64,000 nucleotides of DNA, from positions 2,046,001-2,110,000 of the forward strand of contig NZ_CP045651.1 in assembly GCF_009557455.1 (NCBI RefSeq). Direction: 5' to 3'. A program made the position numbers and the translations under genes. Every line of letters begins with the position of its first letter. Position 1 is the stretch's first letter. The notes under the pieces are model-generated. The model was given only the letters and a program-made list of their open reading frames with translations, had not been told where the DNA came from and did not search any database. Shown piece after piece: positions 35,251 to 43,925 of the stretch. The DNA is from Alistipes sp. dk3624. Lineage in GTDB: Bacteria > Bacteroidota > Bacteroidia > Bacteroidales > Rikenellaceae.

Positions 35251-37440
35251 ATGGCAAAAGGAAAAAAGACCTCCGGCAAGGAAAAAGGTCTGTACACCGA
35301 TCCCGCAACGCTGATCATGGAGCTATTCCGCACGTTGCCGGACAAACGTTATTCGGTGAAAAGTCTGAGTGCGGCCGCCGGAGCCGCGACCCGGGAGCAG
35401 AAAGATCAGGTGCGCGCGATCGTGCACGACTTTCTCAGGCAAGGAGTGATCCGTCAGGTATCCGAGGGAAAATACAGTCTCAGCGGTTCGCAGCGCGAAA
35501 CGGTCGAAGGAACGGTCGATATGACCTCTTCGGGCGCGCTTTACGTGATCGTCGAAGGGATGGACAAGGATGTTTACGTCAATGCGTCGCGCGCCGGACA
35601 TGCGCTGCACGGCGACCGGGTGAAAGTGGCCATTACGCGTAAGGGGCGCGGCGGAAATCCCGAAGGGGAGGTCGTCGAAGTGATCGAGCGCTCGCCGAAA
35701 AAGTACGTCGGCGTGGTCGAACGTTCCGATAATTTCGCTTTCGTGCATGTCGACAGCCGTAAGATGGCGCACGATATTTTTATTCCCGAACGTTCGCTGA
35801 ACGGTGCGAAACAGGGGCAGAAAGTGCTGGTCAACATTGTCGGCTGGCCCGATACGATGAAGAGTCCCGAAGGGGAGATCGTCGACGTGTTCGGCACTCC
35901 GGGGAACAACAATACCGAAATGCATGCGATTCTGGCCGAATTCGATCTGCCGTACAGTTATCCGCAAGAGGTCGAACAGCAGGCCGAGAAGATTCCCGAT
36001 ACGATCGATGCGAAGGAGATCGCCCGCCGGCGCGATATGCGCGGCGTGACGACCTTTACGATCGACCCGGCCGATGCGAAGGATTTCGACGACGCGCTTT
36101 CGATCCGGCGCCTGCCGAACGGTAATTTCGAAGTCGGCGTACACATTGCCGACGTGACGCACTACGTGCATCCGGGCGATATGATCGACGCCGAGGGACA
36201 GTCCCGCGCCACGTCGGTCTACCTGGTCGACCGAACGGTGCCGATGCTGCCCGAACGGTTGTCGAACGGACTGTGCTCGCTGCGCCCGAACGAAGAAAAA
36301 CTGTGTTTCTCGGCGATTTTCGAGCTGAGCCCCGAAGCCGAAGTGCAGCAGGAATGGTTCGGGCGGACGGTGATTTATTCCGACCGCCGGTTCACTTATC
36401 AGGAAGCGCAGGACGTGATCGAAACGGGACGAGGCGATCTGTCCGACGAAATCCTGCTGCTGAACGACCTGGCTCAAAAGTTGCGCGCCGAGCGTTTCCG
36501 CAACGGTTCGATCAATTTCGAGCGCGACGAGGCGAAGTTCGAACTGGACGAGAACGGCAAACCGCTGCGCGTTTATTTCAAGGAGATCAAAGAGTCGAAC
36601 CAACTGATCGAGGAGTTCATGTTGCTGGCCAATCGCAAGGTGGCCGAATTCGTAGGCCGCAAGCGCAAAGGAGTGCAGAACAGCGATCGCACGTTCGTAT
36701 ACCGGATTCACGACAAGCCCAACACCGATAAAATGGCGCAGTTCCGCAGTTTCGTAACGCGGTTCGGCTATCAGATGAAGGCGCAGGGAAACAAGGCCGT
36801 GGCGAAGGAGATCAACCGGCTGATGAAGAAAATACACGGCCGTAAGGAAGAGAACATCATTTCGACGTTGGCGATCCGTTCGATGGCCAAAGCGACCTAT
36901 TCGACCGACAATATCGGGCACTACGGGCTGGCGTTCGACTATTATACGCATTTTACTTCGCCGATCCGTCGTTATCCGGATATGATGGTGCACCGTTTGC
37001 TCGCGCACTACCTGGCCGGCGGAAAGTCCGAGGATAAGGAGTATTACGAACGCCTGTGCGAGCATTCGTCGGCGATGGAGGTGCGTGCCGCCGATGCCGA
37101 ACGGGCCTCGATCAAGTACAAAATGGTCGAATTCATGCTCGACAAGCTCGATCAGGAGTTCGACGGCCATATTTCGGGCATTACCGAGTGGGGCATTTAC
37201 GTCGAGTTGGAGGATACGAAGATCGAAGGGATGGTCGCGCTGCGCGACATGACCGACGATTTTTACGTGTTCGACGAGGAGAATTACGCGGTTCGCGGGC
37301 GCGAGCACAAGCGGACGTTTACCCTGGGCGACGAAGTGCGCATCCGCGTGACGCGGGCCGATCTGCAACGCAAGCAGCTCGATTTCGACCTCGTGGCATC
37401 GTATGATTTCGATACGAAAGAGGCGATTCGGGTCGAATAA
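35251..37440 (+). CDS. rnr: Ribonuclease R
   Basis: A 729-residue 3'-5' exoribonuclease of the RNB family. After a Lys-rich start (MAKGKKTSGKEKG) come a winged-helix region, two cold-shock domains, the RNB catalytic domain (FTIDPADAKDFDDALSIRRL with the Asp cluster binding Mg2+; HIADVTHYVHPG) and a C-terminal S1 domain (GHISGITEWGIYVELEDTKIEG split across two stretches). It degrades structured RNA and takes part in rRNA and mRNA turnover. ATG 35251 follows a purine-rich AGAGAGA; an in-frame ATG 45 bp upstream falls before the -7 box and is not credible. Confidence 0.96.
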   Translation: MAKGKKTSGKEKGLYTDPATLIMELFRTLPDKRYSVKSLSAAAGAATREQKDQVRAIVHDFLRQGVIRQVSEGKYSLSGSQRETVEGTVDMTSSGALYVIVEGMDKDVYVNASRAGHALHGDRVKVAITRKGRGGNPEGEVVEVIERSPKKYVGVVERSDNFAFVHVDSRKMAHDIFIPERSLNGAKQGQKVLVNIVGWPDTMKSPEGEIVDVFGTPGNNNTEMHAILAEFDLPYSYPQEVEQQAEKIPDTIDAKEIARRRDMRGVTTFTIDPADAKDFDDALSIRRLPNGNFEVGVHIADVTHYVHPGDMIDAEGQSRATSVYLVDRTVPMLPERLSNGLCSLRPNEEKLCFSAIFELSPEAEVQQEWFGRTVIYSDRRFTYQEAQDVIETGRGDLSDEILLLNDLAQKLRAERFRNGSINFERDEAKFELDENGKPLRVYFKEIKESNQLIEEFMLLANRKVAEFVGRKRKGVQNSDRTFVYRIHDKPNTDKMAQFRSFVTRFGYQMKAQGNKAVAKEINRLMKKIHGRKEENIISTLAIRSMAKATYSTDNIGHYGLAFDYYTHFTSPIRRYPDMMVHRLLAHYLAGGKSEDKEYYERLCEHSSAMEVRAADAERASIKYKMVEFMLDKLDQEFDGHISGITEWGIYVELEDTKIEGMVALRDMTDDFYVFDEENYAVRGREHKRTFTLGDEVRIRVTRADLQRKQLDFDLVASYDFDTKEAIRVE

Positions 37441-37475
37441 CGGCGCGGGAAGGCGCGCGGTTCCCGAAACGGAAC

Positions 37476-37521
37476 GCAACGCAAACGGCCGGAGCGATAT
37501 CGCTCCGGCCGTTTGCGTTGC
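37476..37521. terminator. 46-bp perfect palindrome, bidirectional terminator of rnr and polA
   Basis: Two 23-nt arms (37476-37498 and 37499-37521) are exact reverse complements with no spacer, centred on GAT/ATC. It sits 36 bp after the rnr stop and 51 bp after the polA stop on the opposite strand, so it most likely terminates both convergent genes. A GC-rich core is flanked by GCAAA/TTTGC rather than a long T-tract. Confidence 0.8.
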
Positions 37522-37571
37522 AGGCGGTTTTGTCCGGTTTTCCCGGTCGTCCGTCAGATTTTCAGGGGAAG

Positions 37572-40412
37572 TCAATGGGCCTCGACCCAGTTCTTCCCGA
37601 TACCGCAGTCGGCGATCAGCGCTACTTTGAGTCGCGCGGCGTTCTCCATGCAACGGACGACCAGTTCGCGCACTTCGTCTTCTTCGCTTTTCAGCAGGTC
37701 GATGACCAGTTCGTCGTGTACCTGCAGGATGATGCGCGACAGCAGTCCGCGTTCGCGCAACTCGCGGTGTACGGCGATCATCGCCAGTTTCATGATGTCG
37801 GCCGCGCCGCCCTGGATCGGGGCGTTGATCGCGTTGCGCTCGGCCAGCCCGCGGACGACCGCATTGCCCGAACGGATGTCCGGCAGCATCCGCTTGCGTC
37901 CGAACAGCGTGCTGACGTAGCCGGTTTCGCGGGCTTTGCTTACCACGTCCTCCATGTATTTTTTGACGCCCGGGAAGGTGGCGAAATATCCGTCGATGAT
38001 CGCTTTCGCTTCGGTGCGCGGAATTTGCAGCCGTTGGGCGAGCCCGAAAGCGGAGATGCCGTAAATGATGCCGAAGTTGGCCGTTTTGGCCTGCCGCCGC
38101 TGTTCGCGCGTTACGTCGGCCGGAGCGACGCCGAAGATTCGCGCGGCGGTCGCCGTGTGGATATCGGCATCGTGCGCGAAGGCGTCGATCATGACCGCGT
38201 CGCCGCTCAAGTGCGCCATCAGCCGCAGTTCGACCTGCGAATAGTCGGCCGAGAGCAGCAGGTGTTCGTCGTCCGACGGTACGAACGCCTTGCGGATCTC
38301 GCGGCCCTGTTCGTCGCGCACCGGGATGTTTTGCAGGTTCGGGTTCGTCGAACTGAGCCGCCCGGTTGCGGTGACGGCTTGGTTGAACGAGGTGTGGATG
38401 CGTCCGGTCTGCGGATTGATCAGTTGCGGCAGCGCTTCGACGTAGGTCGAAAGCAGCTTGCGCAGGCCGCGGTATTCGAGAATCAGTCCGACGACCGGGT
38501 GGCGGTCGGAGAGCATCTGCAGGTACTCCTCGTCGGTGCGATATTGTTTGGTTTTGGTCTTGCGCGGGTTCGGGTCGATCTTCAGCCGGGCGAACAGCGC
38601 CTCGCCCAGTTGTTTGGCCGAGTTGACATTCAGCGACGGATCGCCGCACAGTTCCCGGATGCGTTCTTCGAGTCCGACAAGTTGTCCGGAGAGCTCGCGG
38701 CCCGAGGCCGCCAGCGTTTCGGCGTCGATCTTTACGCCGGTCATCTCGATATCGGCCAGCACGCGGATCAGCGGTTCCTCGATCGTCCGGTACAGTTCTT
38801 CGAGTCCGGCCTGTTGCAACTGCGGCCATAGGCGCAGTTGCAGCCGCAGCGTCACGTCGGCGTCTTCGGCGGCGTAAGCGGCCGCTTTTTCGATCGGCAC
38901 GCGGTCCATCGTGATCTGGCGGACCCCTTTGCCGATCAACTCTTCGATCGGTACCGGCGAATAGTTCAGCAGCGTGCGGGCGAGGTGATCCATGCCGTGC
39001 CGGGATTCGGGGTCCAGCAGGTAGTGGATAATCATCGTGTCGTAAAGCATACCGCGCACCTCGGTGCCGGCGCTGCGCAGCATCATGATGTCGAATTTGA
39101 CGTTCTGCCCGATTTTAGCGATTCGCTCGTCTTCGAAAACCGGGCGTAGCGTGTCGATGATTCTTTTCGTGTTTTCCGGGTTGCACGGGATGTACCAGGC
39201 TTCGTGCGGTTCGACGGCGACCGAAATACCGACCAGCCGGTCGCCGAATACGTTGAAGCCGGTGGTTTCGGTGTCGAAACAGAATTCACGGACGGCGGCG
39301 AGCCGGTCGCGCAGCGCTTCGAGCGCTTGCTGCGTTTCGACGATGTGGTAGGTGTGCGCGACGGTGTCGATCGTTTCGTAGGTGTTTGCGCCGAACAGGT
39401 CGGCCTGTCCGGAACTCCCGCCTGCCGTTTGTTCGAGCGCCGAGAACAGGTTCGGAGCCCCGGTCGTCTGGGGAGCGGAAGGCGAAACGCCGGATTTGGG
39501 CCGCGCGGGTTTGCCGTCCGTCGGAATGCCGGCGTCGGGATGTCCTTGCCGCATTTCCTGCAGCAGCGAGCGAAAACCCAGTTCCTGGAAAACCTCGGCC
39601 AGACGGTCGGCGTCCGGCGATTCCATGACCATTTTTTCGGGTTCGAAAGCCACCGGAACGTGCTGTTCGATGGTCGCCAGCCGTTTGGCCAGCAGGATTT
39701 GTTCGCGCAATCGTTCGATATTCTCCCGCTGTTTGCCGGAGAGTTTTTCGGTATTGTCGAGCAGGTTCTCGACCGTACCGTACTGGCAGATCAACTTCAC
39801 GGCGCTCTTCTCGCCGATGCCCGGCACGCCCGGGATGTTGTCCGAGGCATCGCCCCACAGCGCGAGAATGTCGATTACTTGTTTTGGGTCGTCGATGCCG
39901 TAGTGCTCGCAGACCTGTTCGCAGCCGATGATTTCGACTCCTTCGTTGCCGCCTTTGCGTTGTTTGTAGATATAGACGTTCGGACGGATCAACTGGCCAT
40001 AGTCCTTGTCCGGTGTGACCATGAACACTTCGAATCCGGCTTCGGCCGCTTCGCGCGACAGCGTGCCGATCACGTCGTCGGCTTCGTATCCGGGGACTTC
40101 GATCACCGGGATTCGCATCGCTTCGAGGAACTCCTTAATGTACGGAACCGAGACGATGATGTCCTCCGGCGTTTCGCCGCGGTTGGCTTTGTAGTCGGCG
40201 AACAGTTCGTGCCGGAAATTGCCGCCCGGCGGATCGAACGCCACGCCGAGGTAGTGCGGGTTTTCGCGGCGAATGATCTCGTTGATGTAGCGGACGAAGC
40301 CGAAAACAGCCGAGGTGTTGACGCCGTCGGCGTTCCGCATCGGACGACCAATGAATGCGTAATAGAATCGGAATATCAGCGCGTAAGCGTCGATCAGGAA
40401 TAGTTTTTTCAT
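37572..40412 (-). CDS. polA: DNA polymerase I with intact proofreading
   Basis: A 946-residue enzyme with all three domains: 5'-3' exonuclease (start KKLFLIDAYALIFRFYYAF; VTPDKDYGQLI; GDASDNIPGVPGIGEKSA), 3'-5' exonuclease (CFDTETTGFNVFGDRLVGI with D-x-E, and YAAEDADVTLRL) and family A polymerase (motif A LLSADYSQVELRLMAHLSGD, motif B KTANFGIIYGISAFG, motif C LQVHDELVID). It fills gaps and removes RNA primers. The variable linker (about 290-340) is Pro/Ser/Gly-rich. It is the last gene of a minus-strand run lrp-queD-pentapeptide-polA. Confidence 0.97.
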   Translation of the reverse strand: MKKLFLIDAYALIFRFYYAFIGRPMRNADGVNTSAVFGFVRYINEIIRRENPHYLGVAFDPPGGNFRHELFADYKANRGETPEDIIVSVPYIKEFLEAMRIPVIEVPGYEADDVIGTLSREAAEAGFEVFMVTPDKDYGQLIRPNVYIYKQRKGGNEGVEIIGCEQVCEHYGIDDPKQVIDILALWGDASDNIPGVPGIGEKSAVKLICQYGTVENLLDNTEKLSGKQRENIERLREQILLAKRLATIEQHVPVAFEPEKMVMESPDADRLAEVFQELGFRSLLQEMRQGHPDAGIPTDGKPARPKSGVSPSAPQTTGAPNLFSALEQTAGGSSGQADLFGANTYETIDTVAHTYHIVETQQALEALRDRLAAVREFCFDTETTGFNVFGDRLVGISVAVEPHEAWYIPCNPENTKRIIDTLRPVFEDERIAKIGQNVKFDIMMLRSAGTEVRGMLYDTMIIHYLLDPESRHGMDHLARTLLNYSPVPIEELIGKGVRQITMDRVPIEKAAAYAAEDADVTLRLQLRLWPQLQQAGLEELYRTIEEPLIRVLADIEMTGVKIDAETLAASGRELSGQLVGLEERIRELCGDPSLNVNSAKQLGEALFARLKIDPNPRKTKTKQYRTDEEYLQMLSDRHPVVGLILEYRGLRKLLSTYVEALPQLINPQTGRIHTSFNQAVTATGRLSSTNPNLQNIPVRDEQGREIRKAFVPSDDEHLLLSADYSQVELRLMAHLSGDAVMIDAFAHDADIHTATAARIFGVAPADVTREQRRQAKTANFGIIYGISAFGLAQRLQIPRTEAKAIIDGYFATFPGVKKYMEDVVSKARETGYVSTLFGRKRMLPDIRSGNAVVRGLAERNAINAPIQGGAADIMKLAMIAVHRELRERGLLSRIILQVHDELVIDLLKSEEDEVRELVVRCMENAARLKVALIADCGIGKNWVEAH

Positions 40413-40434
40413 CTTTTCGTTTGCGGGCCGGGCG

Positions 40435-41010
40435 TCATTCGATTACGATGCCGTATCCGGAGAGCAGTCCGGCCAGGTTATAGGTTGAAAATTTGGCTTT
40501 CCGCAGGTTGTTCTGCGCCGGGTCGATCGCGAATTCCGATGCTGAGCGGAAGTCCGCCCCTTTCAGCGTGCAGCGATCGAACACGGTTCCCGGCAAGGAG
40601 CAGTCGTCGAACGAGGCGCCCGTCAGGTCGCTTTCGGTGAAAAAGCAGTCGTTCAGGACGCTTTTCGAAAACGGCGTTCCGGACATTTTGCGTTTGCGGA
40701 ACGAACAGTTGTCCAGTTTCGAATGCCGGAAATCTACCGAGAATCCCAGGGCTTCGCACTGGCCGAAATCCGCGCCGGACAATTGGCACTCTTCGAAAAC
40801 GGCGCTTTGCAGATGGACTCGTTTCAGGTCGGGAACCACGAAACGGCATAACCGGAAAGCGCATCCGGTGAACAGCGCCCCCGACAGGTTTACGTACGAA
40901 AAATCGCACTCCGTAAAGCTGCATCGTTCGAATTCGGCCCCTGACAGGTTTTCGAAAGGGAATTCCTCTTTCGAAAACGTTTTTTGAAGATAGACGACGG
41001 GCTGCTGCAT
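40435..41010 (-). CDS. Pentapeptide repeat protein (Qnr/McbG-like)
   Basis: A 191-residue protein made almost entirely of A(D/N)LxF-type pentapeptides from about residue 20 to 170 (for example ENLSGAEFERCSFTECDFSY, LSGADFGQCEALGF, LTGASFDDCSLPG). It folds as a right-handed quadrilateral beta-helix. It ends NLAGLLSGYGIVIE, a cap like that of Qnr/McbG proteins, which mimic DNA and protect gyrase from quinolones or microcins. I prefer ATG 41010 (MQQPVVYLQKTF) to one 12 codons upstream that would overlap queD. It lies 11 bp after queD and 22 bp before polA. Gyrase protection is an inference from fold and size. Confidence 0.85.
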   Translation of the reverse strand: MQQPVVYLQKTFSKEEFPFENLSGAEFERCSFTECDFSYVNLSGALFTGCAFRLCRFVVPDLKRVHLQSAVFEECQLSGADFGQCEALGFSVDFRHSKLDNCSFRKRKMSGTPFSKSVLNDCFFTESDLTGASFDDCSLPGTVFDRCTLKGADFRSASEFAIDPAQNNLRKAKFSTYNLAGLLSGYGIVIE

Positions 41011-41021
41011 GGCGGTCGGAA

Positions 41022-41474
41022 TTAACGGTTGTCCGAGCGGAACCATTCGGCGAACGAAGTGGCCGTTTCGTGCAGGCGGATCGAAAACAGTTCGACCCCT
41101 GCCGGCAGCTCTTTTTCGATCGCGGCGGCGAAACGGGCGACCATGTTCTCGCAGGTCGGCTGGTAGTCGACGACTTCGATTTTTGCGTAGTTGCCGCGCA
41201 GCGTTCGGATCAGTTCGCCGTTATCGGCGGTCGCCCGCATGACCAGCGCATGGTCGTACCGGTCGACGATCAGCCGTCCCACGATCCGTTTCAACTCGCC
41301 GAAATCCATTACCATGCCGTATTTCGGTTCGGCGGCGTCGGCGACCGGCTCGCCTTTTACCGTGACGAACAACTTGTAGGAATGGCCGTGGATTTCGCGG
41401 CACGGACCGTCGTATCCGGCCAGCGTATGGGCCATTTCGAACGAAAATTCCTTGGTAAGTCGAATTGCTGCCAT
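41022..41474 (-). CDS. queD: 6-carboxytetrahydropterin synthase
   Basis: A 150-residue enzyme of the PTPS/QueD family. The zinc ligands H16, H29 and H31 lie in FEMAHTLAGY and REIHGHSYKL. C25 is the catalytic cysteine (DGPCREIHG), and the later DYQPTCENMVARFA and RLHETATSFAEW are conserved. It converts dihydroneopterin triphosphate to 6-carboxy-tetrahydropterin in queuosine/preQ0 biosynthesis. The rest of the queuosine pathway is not in this window. It starts 4 bp after the Lrp-family regulator gene, in a compact operon. Confidence 0.95.
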   Translation of the reverse strand: MAAIRLTKEFSFEMAHTLAGYDGPCREIHGHSYKLFVTVKGEPVADAAEPKYGMVMDFGELKRIVGRLIVDRYDHALVMRATADNGELIRTLRGNYAKIEVVDYQPTCENMVARFAAAIEKELPAGVELFSIRLHETATSFAEWFRSDNR

Positions 41475-41478
41475 CGTG

Positions 41479-41952
41479 TTATTCCTCCAGATCGGGTATT
41501 TCCACCTGCCGGTCGAACGATTCGATCAGCGAGATGAACGTTTCGGTTTGCGAGACTTCGGGCAGTTTCAGGATATGGTCGAAGATCGTATGCATCAGGT
41601 GTTCGTTGTTCGTGCAGTAGAGCTTGATCAGGATGTTGTATTTGCCCGTAATGAAATGACATTCGGTGATTTCAGGTATTTTGCGCAGGTGTTCGACCGT
41701 CTGTACGGTTTTCGTCGGGTCGGAGATCCGGATGCCGATGATCGCACAGACGTCGTAGCCCATCGCTTTCGGATTTACCTGTAACCGGGAGCCGAGGATG
41801 ACGCCGGCGTCTTCCAGCTTTTTGACCCGTTGGTGGATGGCTGCTCCCGAAACGCCGCATTCCCGCGCGATCTCGAGGAATGGCATCCGTGCGTTTTTGA
41901 TCAGAAATCCCAGTATCTTGCGGTCGACTGCATCCAGTGAAATTTTTGCCAT
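41479..41952 (-). CDS. Lrp/AsnC family transcriptional regulator
   Basis: A 157-residue regulator with the N-terminal winged HTH (DAVDRKILGFLIKNARMPFL; GVSGAAIHQRVKKLEDAGVI) and C-terminal RAM domain (EITECHFITGKYNILIKLY). RAM domains bind amino acids and drive octamer assembly. The ATG at 41952 is preceded by AAAGGAGG with a short 3-nt spacer; an in-frame ATG at 41985 is possible. A minus-strand -7 box TAACTTTG lies at 42002-42009. It heads the minus-strand operon with queD, the pentapeptide protein and polA, and is divergent from pgk, so it may regulate one or both. Confidence 0.93.
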   Translation of the reverse strand: MAKISLDAVDRKILGFLIKNARMPFLEIARECGVSGAAIHQRVKKLEDAGVILGSRLQVNPKAMGYDVCAIIGIRISDPTKTVQTVEHLRKIPEITECHFITGKYNILIKLYCTNNEHLMHTIFDHILKLPEVSQTETFISLIESFDRQVEIPDLEE

Positions 41953-42121
41953 ATTCCTCCTTTCGTAAATTTCGGGCCTTTCCACCCAAGTTAATTATAA
42001 GCAAAGTTACGTTTTTCCCTGAAAAAATTCTAATAAAGTGGAAAAAATATCGAGACATTGCTTAACTTTGGGGAATTCTTAAAGATATTTAAAAAGTTTA
42101 ACCTAATAATTTTTTGGTATT

Positions 42122-43381
42122 ATGCAATCGATCGACAGCTACGATTTCAAGGGTAAGCGCGCGATTATCCGCGTGGACTTCAACGTGCCCCTGAACGAAA
42201 AACTCGAAATTACCGACGATACCCGCATCCGTGCGGCGATCCCCACCATCAAGAAGGTGCTGGCCGAAGGCGGTTCCGCCATTCTGATGTCGCACCTGGG
42301 ACGTCCGAAAAAAGGCCCGGAAGACAAGTTCTCGCTGAAGAACATCATCCCGGGAATCGAAGCCCGTCTGGGCGTGAAAGTCGATTTCGCCGGCGACTGC
42401 ATGGGCGAAGAAGCTGCCAAGAAGGCCGCTGCGCTGAAACCCGGACAGGTGTTGTTGCTCGAAAACCTCCGTTTCTACGCCGAGGAAGAGGGCAAACCGC
42501 GCGGACTGTCGGAGAATGCGACCGACGAGGAGAAAGCCGCTGCAAAAAAAGCGTTGAAGGCGAGCCAGAAAGAGTTTACCAAACGCTTGGCCTCCTATGC
42601 CGACTGTTATATCAACGACGCGTTCGGAACGGCGCATCGCGCGCATGCTTCGACGGCGTTGATCGCCGAATACTTCCCGAACGACAAGATGTTCGGTTAC
42701 GTGATGCTCGGCGAGCTGAAAGCGATCGACAAAGTGCTCGAAGCGCCGGCCCGTCCGTTTACGGCCATTCTCGGCGGATCGAAGGTTTCCACCAAGATCA
42801 GCGTGATCGAAAACCTGATGAAACGCGTGGACAATCTGATCCTCGGCGGCGGTATGACCTATACGTTCAAAGCCGCCCTCGGCGGTAAGGTCGGAACCAG
42901 CATCTGCGAGCCCGATCAGTTCGAAACGGCGCTCGGCATCCTGGCCAAGGCCAAAGAGATGAACGTCAAGATCTACCTCGCCGAAGACGCCGTTTGCGGA
43001 AAAGAGTTCAAGAACGATACCGAAACTCAGATCGCTCCGTCGAATGCGATTCCGGACGGTTGGGAAGGTCTCGACATCGGCCCGAAAGCCATCGCCGAGT
43101 TTACGAAGGTGATCGCCGAATCGAAGACGATCCTGTGGAACGGCCCGGTGGGCGTGTTCGAAATGGATAACTTTGCCAAAGGGTCGCGCGCGATTGCCGA
43201 TGCAATCGTGGCGGCTACCAAGAAAGGCGCTTATTCGCTGATCGGCGGCGGCGACTCGGTTGCCTGCATCAACAAGTTCGGTCTGGCCGACCAGGTAAGC
43301 TATGTTTCGACCGGCGGTGGCGCCCTGCTCGAATACATGGAAGGAATCGAACTGCCGGGCGTAGCTGCGATTCGCAAGTAA
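42122..43381 (+). CDS. pgk: Phosphoglycerate kinase
   Basis: A 419-residue glycolytic enzyme making ATP and 3-phosphoglycerate from 1,3-bisphosphoglycerate. It has [56 protein letters not shown] (substrate side), [11 protein letters not shown], and the nucleotide site [10 protein letters not shown] with the C-terminal [14 protein letters not shown] short insertion around residues 128-150 ([18 protein letters not shown]) is typical of Bacteroidetes. The -7 box TAACTTTG lies at 42063-42070 without a good -33. It is divergent from lrp and followed by a terminator. Confidence 0.97.
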   Translation: MQSIDSYDFKGKRAIIRVDFNVPLNEKLEITDDTRIRAAIPTIKKVLAEGGSAILMSHLGRPKKGPEDKFSLKNIIPGIEARLGVKVDFAGDCMGEEAAKKAAALKPGQVLLLENLRFYAEEEGKPRGLSENATDEEKAAAKKALKASQKEFTKRLASYADCYINDAFGTAHRAHASTALIAEYFPNDKMFGYVMLGELKAIDKVLEAPARPFTAILGGSKVSTKISVIENLMKRVDNLILGGGMTYTFKAALGGKVGTSICEPDQFETALGILAKAKEMNVKIYLAEDAVCGKEFKNDTETQIAPSNAIPDGWEGLDIGPKAIAEFTKVIAESKTILWNGPVGVFEMDNFAKGSRAIADAIVAATKKGAYSLIGGGDSVACINKFGLADQVSYVSTGGGALLEYMEGIELPGVAAIRK

Positions 43382-43404
43382 GTTATCGCGCAGCCTGCCG
43401 ATTT

Positions 43405-43450
43405 GAAAAATACCGGAGAGACCGTGTCTTTCCGGTATTTTTCGTTTTGC
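43405..43450 (+). terminator. Terminator after pgk
   Basis: GAAAAATACCGGA (43405-43417) pairs perfectly with TCCGGTATTTTTC (43431-43443), with further pairing AGA/TCT in the loop, followed by GTTTT. Flanking A and T tracts could also serve the other strand. Confidence 0.85.
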
Positions 43451-43528
43451 ACCTCCGCGCTTTCGTGTCTTCCGCCTGCGTGCAATCGCTCCTCCGGGCG
43501 TAAAAATTTCAAAAAAATCTCCCGGATA

Positions 43529-43559
43529 TTTGGAGGAATAAATATTTTGCCTATCTTTG
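43529..43559 (+). promoter_or_regulatory. tRNA-Val promoter
   Basis: TTTG (43529-43532), 19 nt, then perfect -7 box TATCTTTG (43552-43559), 46 nt upstream of the mature tRNA 5' end. Confidence 0.8.
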
Positions 43560-43605
43560 CACTCGCAATCGGGAATAAGACGGTTGCCGACGTTCATAAG
43601 CATTC

Positions 43606-43680
43606 GGGAGTATAGCTCAGCTGGTTCAGAGCATCTGCCTTACAAGCAGAGGGTCCGGGGTTCGAATCCCTGTGCTCCCA
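43606..43680 (+). tRNA. tRNA-Val (anticodon TAC)
   Basis: A complete 75-nt cloverleaf. The acceptor GGGAGTA pairs with TGCTCCC, the D-arm is TAGCTCAGCTGGTTCAGAGC, and the anticodon stem TCTGC/GCAGA encloses loop CTTACAA with TAC at 43641-43643. The T-arm GGGG-TTCGAAT-CCC region is standard. The 3' CCA is not encoded, so it must be added enzymatically. It reads GUA and probably other GUN valine codons. It is a single gene with its own promoter and terminator. Confidence 0.97.
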
Positions 43681-43695
43681 CAGCAGTTAAAGTCG

Positions 43696-43730
43696 AAAAG
43701 GTTTGAAACGGAAGTTTTAAACCTTTTTTT
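43696..43730 (+). terminator. Terminator after tRNA-Val
   Basis: AAAGGTTTGAAAC pairs with GTTTTAAACCTTT around loop GGAA, followed by T4. Confidence 0.8.
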
Positions 43731-43925
43731 ATTGCGGGTCGTGGACAGAGGAGGTTTTTTCTAATGCTTGTCGGCAATGCGGTGACCGGTTTGCCGTTTG
43801 TCCTGAGAAACGGCGTTCAGGCAGGGATTGGTAGCTGTAAGCCGCAGGGATGATTTTGCGCGCCTGCAGAAATTCCGTTCGCTTTTTTCTGAACGACGAT
43901 TTCTAAAATTCTGTCCCCAGCGAAT

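Noticed and set aside
35323-38829. Very long minus-strand open frame (over 1100 codons) across rnr and the polA 3' part
   Set aside because: It is an artefact of GC-rich codon usage opposite rnr and in another frame of polA. Its product is Arg/His/Asp-rich low-complexity, and both real genes have full conserved motifs.
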